Shown: in pieces, positions 24,818 to 32,375 of the stretch
Numbering within the stretch: the first letter of the stretch is position 1
Layout of the letters: each line of letters opens with the position of its first letter
Origin: Betaproteobacteria bacterium
Lineage (GTDB): Bacteria; Pseudomonadota; Gammaproteobacteria; Burkholderiales; Rhodocyclaceae
Assembly (NCBI GenBank): GCA_016703785.1
Contig: JADJBM010000011.1
Location: 120,494 to 184,493, forward strand
Direction of reading: 5' to 3'
DNA length: 64,000 nt
Made by a program: the position numbers and the translations under genes
Notes under the pieces: model-generated
Database searches by the model: none
Seen by the model: the letters and a program-made list of their open reading frames with translations, nothing else
Told to the model about the DNA's origin: nothing

Positions 24818-25087
24818 TCATTGCGCAAGCCCCTTGCGCAACAGGTCCGCCACGACCTGGCCCAGGTCCTCGCCGCGATCCACGGCCCGCTGACGGATTT
24901 GCTCCACCAGCTCACCATCGAGCTTGACGGCAAACGGCACCAGGCCGAGCGCCCGCTCCCGCTCTCGCTGCTCACGCCGATTGGTAGGTACGGCGGCCTC
25001 CGTGCCGAAGCGGCCCGGCGTGCCGGAATGCTTCATCCGGCTGTCTATTTTCAGTCCCTTGTGCTTTTCCAATTCGGCTTTTTTCAT
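24818..25087 (-). CDS. Small conserved protein, ribbon-helix-helix-like C-terminus
   Basis: 89 residues beginning MKKAELEKHKGLKIDSRMKH and ending AVKLDGELVEQIRQRAVDRG plus EDLGQVVADLLRKGLAQ. This is a small family seen in betaproteobacteria with no known role. The C-terminal strand-helix-helix pattern resembles ribbon-helix-helix DNA-binding proteins; that is inferred from pattern. The start was placed at 25087; upstream in-frame sequence has no family look. Confidence 0.7.
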   Translation of the reverse strand: MKKAELEKHKGLKIDSRMKHSGTPGRFGTEAAVPTNRREQRERERALGLVPFAVKLDGELVEQIRQRAVDRGEDLGQVVADLLRKGLAQ

Positions 25088-25234
25088 GTTTAGTATCCAT
25101 CCGCTTTCAAGACCCGCATTGTAGGCCCATTGCACGCCGCAAGTGCTGCATTCTGCATATAAGTAGATGACTATTTGAGGTTTTTCAGGCAAAATAGACA
25201 GCTTACAAACGGTTCACATCAGGTGGTTTCAGGC

Positions 25235-25933
25235 ATGGCTGACGACGGCATCACCCCCCCGCACTACGAATTTTCCGATAAATACGATCCCGAGCACGCG
25301 CGGAAGTATTTCCACAAGCACAACACCGGCTTCTGGCGCCGGCTGTCGACCTGGCGCGAGGTCGGCATGGCACGCAAGGCGCTGCAACTGGCCGGGCAAC
25401 CCCGCTCGGTGCTCGACCTGCCCTGCGGCACCGGCCGCTTCTGGTCCATGCTGGCCGAGGAGCCGGACCGCAGGATCTACGTCGCCGACAACAGCCAGTC
25501 CATGATCGACGCCGGCTTGGAACTGCGCCCGAAGGAGGTCGCCGCGCGCATCGAGAAATCCTTCTGCTGCTCGGCCTTCGACACCGGGCTGCCGGACGAC
25601 TTCGTCGAGTGCGTCTTCAGCATCCGCCTGCTGCACCACATCGAGAAGAGCGCGGACCGCGTCCTCATGCTGAAGGAGTTCGCGCGCATCAGTTCCGGCA
25701 CGGTGATCGTTTCCCTGTGGGTGGACGGCAACTTCCGCGCCTGGCGGCACGAGATCAACGAAGCGCGCAAGGAGCGCACCCGCGGCAAAGAGCGCCCGCG
25801 CGACCGCTTCGTCTTCAAGCGCAGCGAGATCGAGCGCGACTTCGCCGCCGCCGGGCTGGAGATGATCGGCCACGCCGACTTCATCCGGCACTGGGACAAG
25901 TGGCGCGCCTATGTCCTGCGCGTGAAGAAATAG
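25235..25933 (+). CDS. Class I SAM-dependent methyltransferase
   Basis: 232 residues. Motif I is VLDLPCGTGRFWSML, motif II region YVADNSQSMID, and the post-motif DDFVECVFSIRLLHHIE. The target is unknown. Its stop abuts the ATG of a WaaP-like kinase gene, and the surrounding genes build the LPS core, so a surface-glycan or lipid target is plausible but inferred. The start MADDGITPPHYEF follows AGGTGG at a loose spacing. Confidence 0.85.
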   Translation: MADDGITPPHYEFSDKYDPEHARKYFHKHNTGFWRRLSTWREVGMARKALQLAGQPRSVLDLPCGTGRFWSMLAEEPDRRIYVADNSQSMIDAGLELRPKEVAARIEKSFCCSAFDTGLPDDFVECVFSIRLLHHIEKSADRVLMLKEFARISSGTVIVSLWVDGNFRAWRHEINEARKERTRGKERPRDRFVFKRSEIERDFAAAGLEMIGHADFIRHWDKWRAYVLRVKK

Positions 25934-26761
25934 ATGAAGGATTTCATCAGCGATCGCTGGCGGCCGATCCTCGCGCACAACGGCCTGTCGGCCTTCGATG
26001 CGCTGTGGAAACTGGAAGCGCCCTGGTTCGAAGAGCCCAACCATCGCCGCGGCGGCTGGAGCGGCGTGTCACGCTGCGAACTGGCGCTGCCCGGCGACGG
26101 CAGCACCGGCATTTTCCTCAAGCGCCAGGAAAACCACCGCGCGCGCCTGTGGACCCACCCGGTGCGCGGCGCGCCGACCTTCCTGCGCGAGTTCCGCCAC
26201 ATCATGCACTACCGCGCCTGCGGCATCCCAACGCTGGAGCCGGTGTACTTCGCCATGCGCAAGGTCGGCAAGGACGAGCGCGCCATCCTCGTCACCGAGG
26301 AGCTGGCCGGCTTCGTCTCGATGGAGGACCGCGTCCGGCGCTGGCTGGAATCCGGCGCGCCGCCGCGCGCAATGCGCCTGCGCATGCTCGCAGCGATCGC
26401 CGCCCTGCTGCGCGACATGCACGCCCACGGCATCCAGCACAACTGCTTCTTCCCCAAGCACGTCTTCGCCCGCGTCGATCCGGATGGCGGCGTCGAGGCG
26501 CGCGTCATCGACCTGGAGAAGTCGCGCTGGCGCCCGTCCAAGGTCGTCTGCGCCATCCGCGACCTGTACACGCTCAACTATCACTCGCAATGCTGGAGCC
26601 GCAGCGACCGCCTGTGGTTCTTCAAGTCCTACCTGCGGATCGAGCGGCTGACGCCCTTCGCCAAGTGGCTATGGCGCACCATCGCCGCCCGTTCCGGTCG
26701 CAAGAAGCGCATCCAGGCGCCCACGCGCATGCTCGCCGCCCGCGCCGGCGTGACCGAATAG
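25934..26761 (+). CDS. LPS core kinase-like protein (InaA/WaaP family)
   Basis: 275 residues with a small protein-kinase-like fold. An N-terminal strand region with FLKRQENHRARL gives the ATP-binding Lys. FRHIMHYRACGIPTLEP is the helix C region, VTEELAGFVSMED the hinge, and MHAHGIQHNCFFPKHVF the catalytic loop. VIDLEKSRW is the metal-binding segment. The catalytic Asp of the HxD position is replaced in IQHNCFF, so activity is uncertain. The ATG follows the methyltransferase stop directly. Likely modifies LPS core heptose. Confidence 0.82.
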   Translation: MKDFISDRWRPILAHNGLSAFDALWKLEAPWFEEPNHRRGGWSGVSRCELALPGDGSTGIFLKRQENHRARLWTHPVRGAPTFLREFRHIMHYRACGIPTLEPVYFAMRKVGKDERAILVTEELAGFVSMEDRVRRWLESGAPPRAMRLRMLAAIAALLRDMHAHGIQHNCFFPKHVFARVDPDGGVEARVIDLEKSRWRPSKVVCAIRDLYTLNYHSQCWSRSDRLWFFKSYLRIERLTPFAKWLWRTIAARSGRKKRIQAPTRMLAARAGVTE

Positions 26762-26775
26762 GCCGCGCCCGCGCC

Positions 26776-27900
26776 ATGCAGCTGGCGTTCATCCTCTTCA
26801 AGTATTTTCCCTACGGCGGCCTGCAGCGCGACTTCCTGCGCATCGCCCTCGCCTGCCAGGCGCGCGGCCATGCCATCCGCGTCTACACCCTGCAGTGGCA
26901 GGGCGAAGTTCCGCCCGGCTTCGAACTGGTGAAGGTGCCGGTCAAGGCGCTGTCGAACCCTCGCCGCTACGAGAAATTCGTCGACTGGGTGGGCCGCGAC
27001 CTGCAGGCGCGCGGCGCCGACCGCGTTGTCGGCTTCAACAAGATGCCCGGCCTCGACGCCTATTTCTGCGCCGACCCCTGCTTCGAGGACAAGGCGCGCA
27101 CCTTGCGCGGCCCACTCTATCGCCTCTCCGGCCGCTACCGCCACTTCGCCGCCTACGAACGGGCGGTGTTCGCGGCGGACAGCCGCACGGAAATCCTCAT
27201 GATCTCCGCCGTGCAGCAGGCGCTCTATGAAAAACACTACGGCACGCCGTCCGCGCGGCTGCACCAGCTGCCGCCGGGCATTTCCGCGGATCGCCGTGCG
27301 CCGCCCGATGCGGCGGAAATCCGCGCGGATTTCCGCCGCGAGTTCGGCCTCGCCGAGGGCAACCTGCTCCTGCTGCAGATCGGCTCCGGCTTCAGGACCA
27401 AGGGGCTGGACCGCAGCCTGCGCGGCCTCGCCGCCTTGCCGCCGGCGCTGAAGGCGCGCAGCCGCCTCATCGCCATCGGCCAGGACAACCCGAAGCCCTT
27501 CCTCTCGCTCGCCCGGACGCTCGGCCTGGCCGAGAAGGTGAACATCCTCAGCGGGCGCGATGACATCCCGCGCTTCCTGCAGGGCGCCGACCTGCTGGTC
27601 CATCCCGCCTACAACGAGAACACCGGCACGGTGCTGCTGGAGGCGGTGGTCGCCGGCCTGCCGGTGCTGACGACGGCCGCCTGCGGCTATGCCCACTACA
27701 TCGACGAAGCCGCCGCCGGGCGCGTCGCGCCGCTGCCCTTCGACCAGGACGCCTTCAACCGCACGCTGGCGGACATGCTCGACGACGATGCGGCACGCCG
27801 TCAGTGGCGCGCCAACGGCCTCGACTGGGCCGGGCAGGCCGACATCTACAGCCAGTCCGAGCGCGCGGCGGATATCATTCTGCAAATGAGGGCCCAATGA
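26776..27900 (+). CDS. waaG: LPS core glucosyltransferase I WaaG (GT4 family)
   Basis: A 374-residue GT-B glycosyltransferase, the same length as E. coli WaaG, which adds the first glucose to heptose II of the LPS inner core. MQLAFILFKYFPYGGLQRDFLRIA is the WaaG N-terminus (quoted in part: FKYFPYGGLQRDF). VVGFNKMPGLDAYFCAD and the C-terminal nucleotide-sugar motif HPAYNENTGTVLLEA agree. The stop overlaps the next start (ATGA), as in the classical waaG-waaP pair. Confidence 0.93.
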   Translation: MQLAFILFKYFPYGGLQRDFLRIALACQARGHAIRVYTLQWQGEVPPGFELVKVPVKALSNPRRYEKFVDWVGRDLQARGADRVVGFNKMPGLDAYFCADPCFEDKARTLRGPLYRLSGRYRHFAAYERAVFAADSRTEILMISAVQQALYEKHYGTPSARLHQLPPGISADRRAPPDAAEIRADFRREFGLAEGNLLLLQIGSGFRTKGLDRSLRGLAALPPALKARSRLIAIGQDNPKPFLSLARTLGLAEKVNILSGRDDIPRFLQGADLLVHPAYNENTGTVLLEAVVAGLPVLTTAACGYAHYIDEAAAGRVAPLPFDQDAFNRTLADMLDDDAARRQWRANGLDWAGQADIYSQSERAADIILQMRAQ

Positions 27901-28784
27901 GCCAGGGAGCGGGCGAAGCCCGCGAACACCCGTCACCCCCGCCCGCGGGGCGGGGGTCGGGGGGTGGGCCCATTCTCTTCCTCGACGAACCCTTCCGCAC
28001 CCTGTGGGCGGGGCAGGATCCCTTCCGCGCCGCCGCCGCCCTGCAGGGCCGGGTGCTGCGCGAACTGGAAGGCCGCCGCACCCTGCGCACCGAAATCGAC
28101 GGGCGCGGCTACTACGTCAAGCTGCATCGCGGCGTCGGCTGGGGCGAGATCTTCAAGAACCTCGTCACGGCGCGCCTGCCGGTGCTCGGCGCCGAGCAGG
28201 AATGGCTCGCCCTGCGCCGCCTCACCGAACTCGGCGTCGACACCATGAAGGCCGTCGCCTTCGGCCGGCGCGGCGACAACCCCGCGCGGCTCGAATCCTT
28301 CATCGTCACCGAGGAGCTGGCCCCGACGGTGAGCCTCGAGGATTACTGCCGTGACTGGCCGGTGCAGCCGCCGGCGCCGGCGCTCAAGCGCGCGCTGATC
28401 GCGCGCGTGGCGGAGATGGCGCGGCGCATGCACGCGGGCGGCGTGAACCACCGCGACTGCTACATCTGTCACTTCCTTCTGCACACAACGCCGGCGCCAA
28501 CGCCGGATGCGCTGCACCTGTCGCTGATCGACCTGCACCGCGCCCAGGTGCGCAGCCGCACGCCGCGCCGCTGGCGCGACAAGGATCTCGCCGCCCTGCA
28601 TTTCTCCTCGCTGGAGATCGGCCTCACCGTGCGCGACCGGCTGCGCTTCCTTCGCGCCTACTTTGACCGCCCGCTGCGCGAGGTGCTCCAGGAGGAGGCG
28701 CCGCTCCTCGCCTACCTCGGACGGGAAGGTGATCGCCTCATGGAACGCTTCCAGCGGAAGTTCGCTCCAGGGGAAAGTGCATGA
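27897..28784 (+). CDS. waaP: LPS core heptose(I) kinase WaaP, N-terminus extended by a repeat
   Basis: 295 residues. WaaP phosphorylates heptose I of the inner core, which stabilises the outer membrane. Family signatures are clear: LRTEIDGRGYYVKLHRGVGW, GEIFKNLVTARLPVLGA, the catalytic MHAGGVNHRDCYICHFLL and LSLIDLHRAQ. The first 24 or so residues (MSQGAGEAREHPSPPPAG onward) are low-complexity and are encoded by a GC-rich palindromic repeat; homology starts at LFLDEPFRTLW. Coupled by ATGA to waaG before and to the three-kinase gene after. Confidence 0.93.
   Translation: MSQGAGEAREHPSPPPAGRGSGGGPILFLDEPFRTLWAGQDPFRAAAALQGRVLRELEGRRTLRTEIDGRGYYVKLHRGVGWGEIFKNLVTARLPVLGAEQEWLALRRLTELGVDTMKAVAFGRRGDNPARLESFIVTEELAPTVSLEDYCRDWPVQPPAPALKRALIARVAEMARRMHAGGVNHRDCYICHFLLHTTPAPTPDALHLSLIDLHRAQVRSRTPRRWRDKDLAALHFSSLEIGLTVRDRLRFLRAYFDRPLREVLQEEAPLLAYLGREGDRLMERFQRKFAPGESA
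27922..27970 (+). repeat. GC-rich palindromic repeat inside the waaP 5' coding region
   Basis: CGAACACCCGTCACCCCC, then GCCCGCGGGGCGGGGG, TCGGGGGGTGGG. The same layout occurs at 36942-36986. Here it is translated as the start of WaaP. Confidence 0.65.
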
Positions 28785-30904
28785 GCGAATGGCGGATCCT
28801 TCCCGGGGTCGACGCTACCGCCGCCGCGCGCTTCGCCGACCTGGATGCCGTCTTCGCCCTCGAAGGCGAGATCGTCGCCAAGGATTCCATCACCCGCACC
28901 GTGCGCGTCGACATCGGCGGGCGCCGCTATTTCATCAAGCGCTACCACGGCCTCGGCAAGAAACCGCTGCGGCGCTGGTTCGGCACGCCGCGCGTGCAGC
29001 TGGAATGGGAGAACCTGCAGCGCTTCGCCGACTGGGGCATTGCCACCGCGCGACTGGTGGCTTACGGCCTCGAACGCCAGGGCGGCCTGTTCGCGCGCGG
29101 CGCGCTGATCACCGAAGAAATCCCGAATACCACGGATCTCGCCCAACTCGCCCGCGCGCATGACCCCAGGCTTGAAAGTCAGTCCTGGTGGCACGGCGTC
29201 TCGGCGCAGGTCGCCGACATCGCCCGCCGCATGCACGGCCGCCGCTTCGTGCATGGCGACCTCAAGTGGCGCAACCTGCTGGTGGATGCGGCCGGCAAGG
29301 TCTTCCTCATCGACTGCCCGGGCGGCGGCTTCTGGTGGCCGCCCTTCCTGCAATACCGCATCGTCAAGGACCTCGCCTGCCTCGACAAGGTGGCCAAGCG
29401 CCACCTCTCCCGCACGCGGCGCCTGCGTTTCTACCTTGACTACGCGCAGAAGAAAAAACTCGACGACGCCGACAAGCGGCGCATCCGCCAGATCGTCGGC
29501 TTCTTCTCGGGGCGCGACGAAGCGCAGGAATCCGCCGTATCGCTGCGCGCTGGCGGCCGGCGAGTACTCGTGCCCAGCACCATTACGCTCGAAGGCGGCA
29601 GCGAACTGGTGATCGAGCGCTGGCTGCGCATCCTGCCCGGCAAACGCCTCACCGGCATCGGCCGCTGGAACGGGCAGACCGTGCTCGCCAAGCTCTTCAT
29701 CGCTGCGCGCGGCAGCGAGCGCCACTGGCAGCGCGAATGCCGCGGCATCGACAGCCTGAAGGCCCACGACCTGCCGACTCCAAACCTGCTGGCGAGCGGC
29801 CGTCTTGAAGAGGCTGGTTATTACGTACTGACCGAATACCTCGAGGGAGCACAACGTCCGGGTGTCGAGGCGCCCGACGAACTCGTCCAGGTGTTCGAGA
29901 CCGTCGGCCGCATGCACGCCCGCGGCATCCTGCAGGCGGACGTCCATCTCGGCAATTTCCTGCTCAAAGATGGACGCCTGTACGTCATCGACGGCGATGC
30001 CATCCGGCCGGCACGCTCGGACCGCGAGCGCCTCGATAACCTCGCCCTGCTGTTTGCCCAACTGCCGCCGCAAGCACGCCCCGGCATGCAGGCTGGCCTG
30101 CTGGCGGCCTATCGAAAAAGCAATCATGATCTTGTCGTCGATGCGGCGCAGCTTGAAGCGTCCATCGTCCGCGCCCGCGAGGCGCGCCTCGCCGACATCC
30201 TCGACAAATGCCTGCGCGACTGCAGCCTCTTCAAGGTCGCGAAGCGCGCCGACCGTTTCTTTTCCCTGGTGCGCGACGAAGCCGATTTCCTCGCGCCCCT
30301 GATCGCGGACCCGGACGCCTGGCTGGAACAGGGCACCCCGCTCAAGCGCGGCCGGACCGCCACGCTGGCGCGCGTCGAACTCGAAGGCCGCAAGCTCGTC
30401 ATCAAGCGCTACAACATCAAGAGCGCCGGCCACGCCCTCTCGCGCGCCTGGCGGCCGAGCCGCGCCTGGCATTCCTGGATCGAGGCGCATCGGCTGCGCT
30501 TCCTCGGCATCGCCACGCCGCGCCCGCTGGCGCTCATCGAGCGCCGCCTCGGCCCGCTGCGCGGCCGCGCCTGGCTCGTCACGGAATATTGCGAGGGACC
30601 GAACCTGCAGGAAACCCTGGCCGACCACACGGACGGCGGCGCACCTTCAGGCATGATGGAAGCCGTGCGCCGCCTGTTCGCGGACCTCGCCGCCGAGCGC
30701 ATCAGCCACGGCGACCTGAAGGCCACCAATTTCCTCTACCACGAGGATGAACTCTGCGTGCTCGACCTCGACGCCCTGCAACGTCACGATAGCGAAGCAT
30801 CCTTCCGCCAAGCCTGGCACAAGGACCGCGCCCGCTTCCTGCGCAACTGGCCGGAAGGCAGTGTCCTGCAGCGGGAATTCGACGCGATCTTGCCGAAGGC
30901 CTGA
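28781..30904 (+). CDS. Large protein with three tandem LPS-kinase-like domains
   Basis: 707 residues. Domain 1 (about 1-240) has RYFIKRYHGLGKK and catalytic HGDLKWRNLLV with metal segment FLIDC. Domain 2 (about 245-465) has TVLAKLFIA, LQADVHLGNFLL and YVIDGDAI. Domain 3 (about 505-707) has KLVIKRYNIKSA, HGDLKATNFLY and CVLDLDAL. Each keeps the loop Asp and Asn and the metal Asp, so all three may be active. By position it takes the place of the separate WapP/WapQ-type kinases that follow waaP in Pseudomonas core clusters; the exact sugars are unknown. ATGA overlap with waaP. Confidence 0.88.
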   Translation: MSEWRILPGVDATAAARFADLDAVFALEGEIVAKDSITRTVRVDIGGRRYFIKRYHGLGKKPLRRWFGTPRVQLEWENLQRFADWGIATARLVAYGLERQGGLFARGALITEEIPNTTDLAQLARAHDPRLESQSWWHGVSAQVADIARRMHGRRFVHGDLKWRNLLVDAAGKVFLIDCPGGGFWWPPFLQYRIVKDLACLDKVAKRHLSRTRRLRFYLDYAQKKKLDDADKRRIRQIVGFFSGRDEAQESAVSLRAGGRRVLVPSTITLEGGSELVIERWLRILPGKRLTGIGRWNGQTVLAKLFIAARGSERHWQRECRGIDSLKAHDLPTPNLLASGRLEEAGYYVLTEYLEGAQRPGVEAPDELVQVFETVGRMHARGILQADVHLGNFLLKDGRLYVIDGDAIRPARSDRERLDNLALLFAQLPPQARPGMQAGLLAAYRKSNHDLVVDAAQLEASIVRAREARLADILDKCLRDCSLFKVAKRADRFFSLVRDEADFLAPLIADPDAWLEQGTPLKRGRTATLARVELEGRKLVIKRYNIKSAGHALSRAWRPSRAWHSWIEAHRLRFLGIATPRPLALIERRLGPLRGRAWLVTEYCEGPNLQETLADHTDGGAPSGMMEAVRRLFADLAAERISHGDLKATNFLYHEDELCVLDLDALQRHDSEASFRQAWHKDRARFLRNWPEGSVLQREFDAILPKA
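29175..29198 (+). repeat. Dispersed bipartite motif, copy 8
   Basis: AAAGTCAG, spacer TCCTGGTGGC, ACGGCG. Exact, sense strand, encoding ESQSWWHGV in kinase domain 1. Confidence 0.85.
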
Positions 30905-31156
30905 GGTCTCGCCTGGCGGCGAAGCGCAGTTGCAAGGCAATCCTGGCTTGAGGGATGGTGAGGAAGCAACCCGGATGAAACCTTGGTGAGTGTCGCAGGC
31001 AAAGGGCATGCGCCAGCGCCCCAATAGTCATTGTTATTGAACGGGCACCCGGGAGACGAATATCTTGCGAATCAAGCAAATACAATGGCATTGTGGCGTC
31101 CAGTTCAATAATGTTTACCCTGACGCCTGCATCCGTTTACTAGCTGTTCGGCACCA
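30905..31156. other. Gene-free stretch between kinase gene and AT-rich island
   Basis: About 250 bases without a credible gene. Base composition drops from GC-rich to near-balanced at about 31020. GTTCGGCAC at 31146-31154, just before the next gene, recurs at 32350-32358 on the other side of the island. A weak TTGAAC/ATATCT pair near 31035 is the only promoter-like signal. Confidence 0.5.
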
Positions 31157-31504
31157 ATGAGATATCACCTCTTCATTATCGCGCTTTGCCTATGTGCCCC
31201 TGTATCAGCCGAGACAATTAAGTTTCCAAGTGAAGTCGCCAATTTCATAGAGCGTCGAGGATCTTGCGACCATTGGCGTGGTGAGTATGGCAGCGATCCG
31301 GAACGACAGGCCGACATCGAATGGGCTGTTTGCCAATCTTGTCGGGGCACAGATGCTGAACTCGCCCGGCTCAAAAGGAAATACAGCTCCAACCCGAAAG
31401 TAGTTGCAATACTCGATGACTTCGAACCAAAGATCGAGCCAGACAACAAATTAAAAGCTGAGCGTTTTTGCAAGAGCACTAGGAAGCCGAAATGGCACAA
31501 GTAA
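31157..31504 (+). CDS. Small secreted protein of unknown function (AT-richer than neighbours)
   Basis: 115 residues with a clear Sec signal peptide (RYHLFIIALCLCAPVSA, cleavage before ETIKF). The mature part has four cysteines (GSCDHW, VCQSC, ERFCKS), many charged residues and no family I recognise. Codon use is AT-richer than the LPS genes on both sides (TTA, AAA, ATA occur freely), which points to horizontal arrival. The stop lies seven bases before an attC-like structure. Confidence 0.65.
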   Translation: MRYHLFIIALCLCAPVSAETIKFPSEVANFIERRGSCDHWRGEYGSDPERQADIEWAVCQSCRGTDAELARLKRKYSSNPKVVAILDDFEPKIEPDNKLKAERFCKSTRKPKWHK

Positions 31505-31511
31505 CTGTGGC

Positions 31512-31598
31512 GCCGAACCTGCCGGTCGACCCCGTTCCCTTCGGTCACTGGACGCTGCGCGATGTAGCCGCGCAGCGCCGGTCACCTGCACCTTGGGC
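31512..31598. repeat. attC-like imperfect inverted repeat
   Basis: Left arm GCCGAAC-CTGCC-GGTCGACC pairs with right arm GGTCACC-TGCAC-CTTGGGC with one extra base in the left L-like box and four mismatches. Between them is a hairpin, GCTGCGCG/CGCGCAGC (31554-31576). Integron attC sites have this R-L-loop-L-R plan with an extrahelical base. The crucial GTT of the R' box is CTT here, so the site may be decayed or coincidental. Confidence 0.35.
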
Positions 31599-31614
31599 CT
31601 CTCAAGTCGCGCTG

Positions 31615-31643
31615 TGGACATCTATACTCCTCCGGCGTATAGT
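31615..31643 (+). promoter_or_regulatory. Promoter and operator-like palindrome of the toxin-antitoxin pair
   Basis: TGGACA, 17-base spacer, TATAGT: close to sigma-70 consensus. CTATAC (31622-31627) and GTATAG (31637-31642) form an inverted repeat across the -10 region, a likely site for autorepression by the antitoxin. The toxin ATG is only seven bases beyond the -10, so the transcript may be leaderless. Confidence 0.6.
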
Positions 31644-31649
31644 GGCGCC

Positions 31650-31961
31650 ATGCTCACGGTAGTCGAAACTTCGCTCTTTCAGCGCCAGTGGCCGCACTAC
31701 TGGAGCGAAGAGGAACGCGGCGAGTTCGCGGCCTACATTGCTGAGCACCCAACCGCTGGAGATGTCGTGCCCGGGTCTGGCGGCATTCGGAAGGTCCGTT
31801 GGGGAAGAGCCGGCTTGGGTAAGTCGGGTGGTATACGGGTGATCTACTTCACTCGCAACGCTGAAGGTGAAGTCGTCTTGCTCACGTTGTATGCGAAGGC
31901 GAAAACCGACAATCTCACAGGCCCACAGTTGAAGGAGATTCGCCGTGTCCTCGAAGAGTAA
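31650..31961 (+). CDS. RelE/HigB-type toxin of a type II toxin-antitoxin pair
   Basis: 103 residues starting MLTVVETSLFQRQW. The RelE-like fold is suggested by RKVRWGRAGLGKSGGIRVIYF, which is the basic core of ribosome-dependent mRNA interferases, followed by VVLLTLYAKAKTDNL. The order toxin-then-antitoxin is the HigBA arrangement. It overlaps the antitoxin gene by 17 bases. The start at 31650 is preferred because homology begins there and a promoter lies just upstream. Confidence 0.85.
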   Translation: MLTVVETSLFQRQWPHYWSEEERGEFAAYIAEHPTAGDVVPGSGGIRKVRWGRAGLGKSGGIRVIYFTRNAEGEVVLLTLYAKAKTDNLTGPQLKEIRRVLEE

Positions 31962-32259
31962 ACCTATGGCCAAGTCCGAGTTGGCCGCGTATGAGGCCAA
32001 GCGCAACCTCGCTGTGGACCTTTTGCAGTCCGTACGCGAAATGAAGGCTGGGCAGGTTCATGTTGTCTCGTCTCCCGTCATTGAGGCGCGCCGCAAGACC
32101 GGCCTGTCCCAATCCCAGTTTGCCGCACTCATCGGGGTGTCCGTCCGCACTCTGCAAGGTTGGGAACAAGGCCGCAAACAACCCAGTGGTGCCGCCCGCA
32201 CTTTGCTGGCCATCGCCAGCACCAACCCGAAAGCTGTTCTGGCAGTTGCCGGCAAGTAG
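31945..32259 (+). CDS. HigA/XRE-type helix-turn-helix antitoxin
   Basis: 104 residues. The C-terminal half is a Cro/C1 helix-turn-helix (GLSQSQFAALIGVSVRTLQGWEQG, of which the core is SQFAALIGVSVRTLQGW). The N-terminal half (AYEAKRNLAVDLLQSVREMK) probably binds the toxin. A GTG start at 31945 is favoured: GAAGGAG lies seven bases upstream, while the ATG at 31966 has no good ribosome site. It neutralises the toxin and probably represses the shared promoter. Confidence 0.85.
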   Translation: MSSKSKPMAKSELAAYEAKRNLAVDLLQSVREMKAGQVHVVSSPVIEARRKTGLSQSQFAALIGVSVRTLQGWEQGRKQPSGAARTLLAIASTNPKAVLAVAGK

Positions 32260-32307
32260 GGCGTCGTGCGCTGACCGGTCGGGGAGATAGGTAACAGACT
32301 TTCTGCT

Positions 32308-32331
32308 CGCCGTATCCCAGCGGCTGACTTT
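32308..32331 (-). repeat. Dispersed bipartite motif, copy 9
   Basis: Minus strand: AAAGTCAG, spacer CCGCTGGGAT, ACGGCG. Exact, intergenic between the antitoxin gene and msbA. A further AAAGTC follows shortly after on the same strand. Confidence 0.85.
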
Positions 32332-32375
32332 CACTGGCAGCTCAACGCCGTTCGGCACGAAGCCGCCTGTCGGTA

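Noticed and set aside
31035..31070. Promoter TTGAAC/ATATCT before the secreted-protein gene
   Set aside because: The -10 is poor and the distance to the gene is over 90 bases; kept only as a remark.
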